This document shows, piece after piece, positions 60,711 through 64,000 of a stretch of 64,000 nucleotides of DNA; positions within the stretch are counted from its first letter, which is position 1; each line of letters opens with the position of its first letter. The notes under the pieces were generated by a model. It was given only the letters and a program-made list of their open reading frames with translations. It was not told where the DNA came from and did not search any database. The stretch is from an uncultured Oscillospiraceae bacterium (GTDB taxonomy: Bacteria > Bacillota > Clostridia > Oscillospirales > Oscillospiraceae). The stretch is taken from contig CANQVO010000005.1 in NCBI GenBank assembly GCA_947627325.1, positions 1 through 64,000 of the forward strand, read 5' to 3'. The translations under genes and the position numbers were made by a program.

Positions 60711-61202
60711 TCACCCAAAGACGTTGACCCCCGCGGCGGTGAGCGCCGTCATGATGAGCCCGGCGGTGACCACCCCCAGGGCGATGGCGGGCATGGCCTT
60801 CCGCAGGCGGATGTCCAGAACGGCGGCCACCAGCGCCCCCATCCAGGCTCCCGTCCCCGGCAGGGGGACCGCCACCAGCAGGTAGAGCCCCAGGGTGCGG
60901 TAGCGGCGCACCTTGCGGCCCTTCAGGTGGGCCTTCTGCTCCAGACGGTCCACCAGCGCGCCAAAGCGGGGCAGACGGCGGCGCATCCACACAAAGACCC
61001 GGCGGATGTAGAGGATGATGAAGGGGGCGGGGATCAGGTTGCCCACCACCGCCGCCCAAAAGGCCACGGGGTAGGAGAGGCCCAGCCCGGCCACGCCGAA
61101 GGGGATGCCCCCCCGTAGCTCCACCACCGGGAGCATGGACACCAGCGCGGTGAACACCACCCGCCCCGGCACGGTGGTGTTCAGCCAAGTCATCAGCTCC
61201 AC
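60711..61202 (-). CDS. Small multidrug export family membrane protein (COG2426 / Sm_multidrug_ex)
   Basis: 163 residues with four to five transmembrane segments. The N-terminal pattern [20 protein letters not shown] is the family signature (E-x-R-G-x-I-P), followed by [19 protein letters not shown] and, later, [20 protein letters not shown] with the conserved P-x-T-G-A-W. The family was named from a proposed drug-export role that is weakly supported. It starts 4 bp after uvrA ends, so it is co-transcribed with uvrA. Its 3' flank runs straight into the palindromic repeat, and no terminator is obvious. Confidence 0.88.
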   Translation of the reverse strand: MELMTWLNTTVPGRVVFTALVSMLPVVELRGGIPFGVAGLGLSYPVAFWAAVVGNLIPAPFIILYIRRVFVWMRRRLPRFGALVDRLEQKAHLKGRKVRRYRTLGLYLLVAVPLPGTGAWMGALVAAVLDIRLRKAMPAIALGVVTAGLIMTALTAAGVNVFG

Positions 61203-61206
61203 CGGC

Positions 61207-64000
<2,794 letters not shown>

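Overview
The window looks like a chromosomal segment of a high-GC Gram-positive anaerobe of the class Clostridia, most like Oscillospirales (the Flavonifractor / Lawsonibacter / Pseudoflavonifractor type). The evidence is strongly G/C-ending codon use, AGGAGG ribosome sites, frequent GTG and TTG starts, low-GC style sigma-A promoters (TTGACA/TATAAT, 16-19 bp spacers), S-layer-homology (SLH) wall anchors, a class B sortase, and a Clostridia-like set of housekeeping genes. Taxonomy is inference from gene content.

Left half (1-42 kb) is an accessory surface region. Three giant secreted proteins take about 32 kb: a 5'-truncated SLH protein with ricin-type lectin and Calx-beta domains (3-8093), a 3596-residue SLH protein (25473-14683, minus strand) and a 4376-residue sortase-anchored fibre-like adhesin (28310-41440) followed by its class B sortase. 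Between them lie a 47-residue double-glycine peptide, an orphan barstar-like inhibitor, an 11-unit WG-repeat protein, an AT-richer membrane protein, a small XRE regulator and a broken methyltransferase-STAS gene.

The most interesting piece is 25.5-28.3 kb, which looks like the control centre for the two largest proteins. A MerR/GyrI-type regulator (25629) and a tyrosine recombinase (26789) lie between two divergent promoters. Each promoter has a 19-bp spacer filled by the same palindrome (TGTTCA-TGGG-TGAACA), the geometry of MerR-activated promoters. One fires left into the giant SLH gene, the other right into the adhesin-sortase operon. Two bases after the recombinase stop codon begins a 25-bp inverted repeat, with its partner about 250 bp further on. 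It encloses a promoter that now points away from the adhesin, so this is a candidate invertible (phase-variable) switch. The segment may belong to an island of about 29 kb between two direct repeats containing a terminator plus a tRNA-Pro 3' end (14.6 and 43.9 kb), with a dead Tn916-type integrase beside the intact tRNA-Pro(GGG).

Right half (43.9-64 kb) is ordinary core genome, almost all on the minus strand: tRNA-Pro, a YfcE-type phosphodiesterase, three small uncharacterised plus-strand genes, a trpS-tagO-wecB-membrane protein operon, uvrC-rsmD-coaD-coiled-coil protein, HPr, mutS2, a CBS-domain protein, recD2, a small-multidrug-export family protein and uvrA (cut by the window end). TagO and WecB make lipid-linked wall-polymer precursors and ManNAc. 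SLH proteins bind ManNAc-containing wall polymers in other Firmicutes, so the two halves may be functionally linked. An 0.8-kb near-palindrome of dispersed-repeat sequence fills the gap between recD2 and the export protein.
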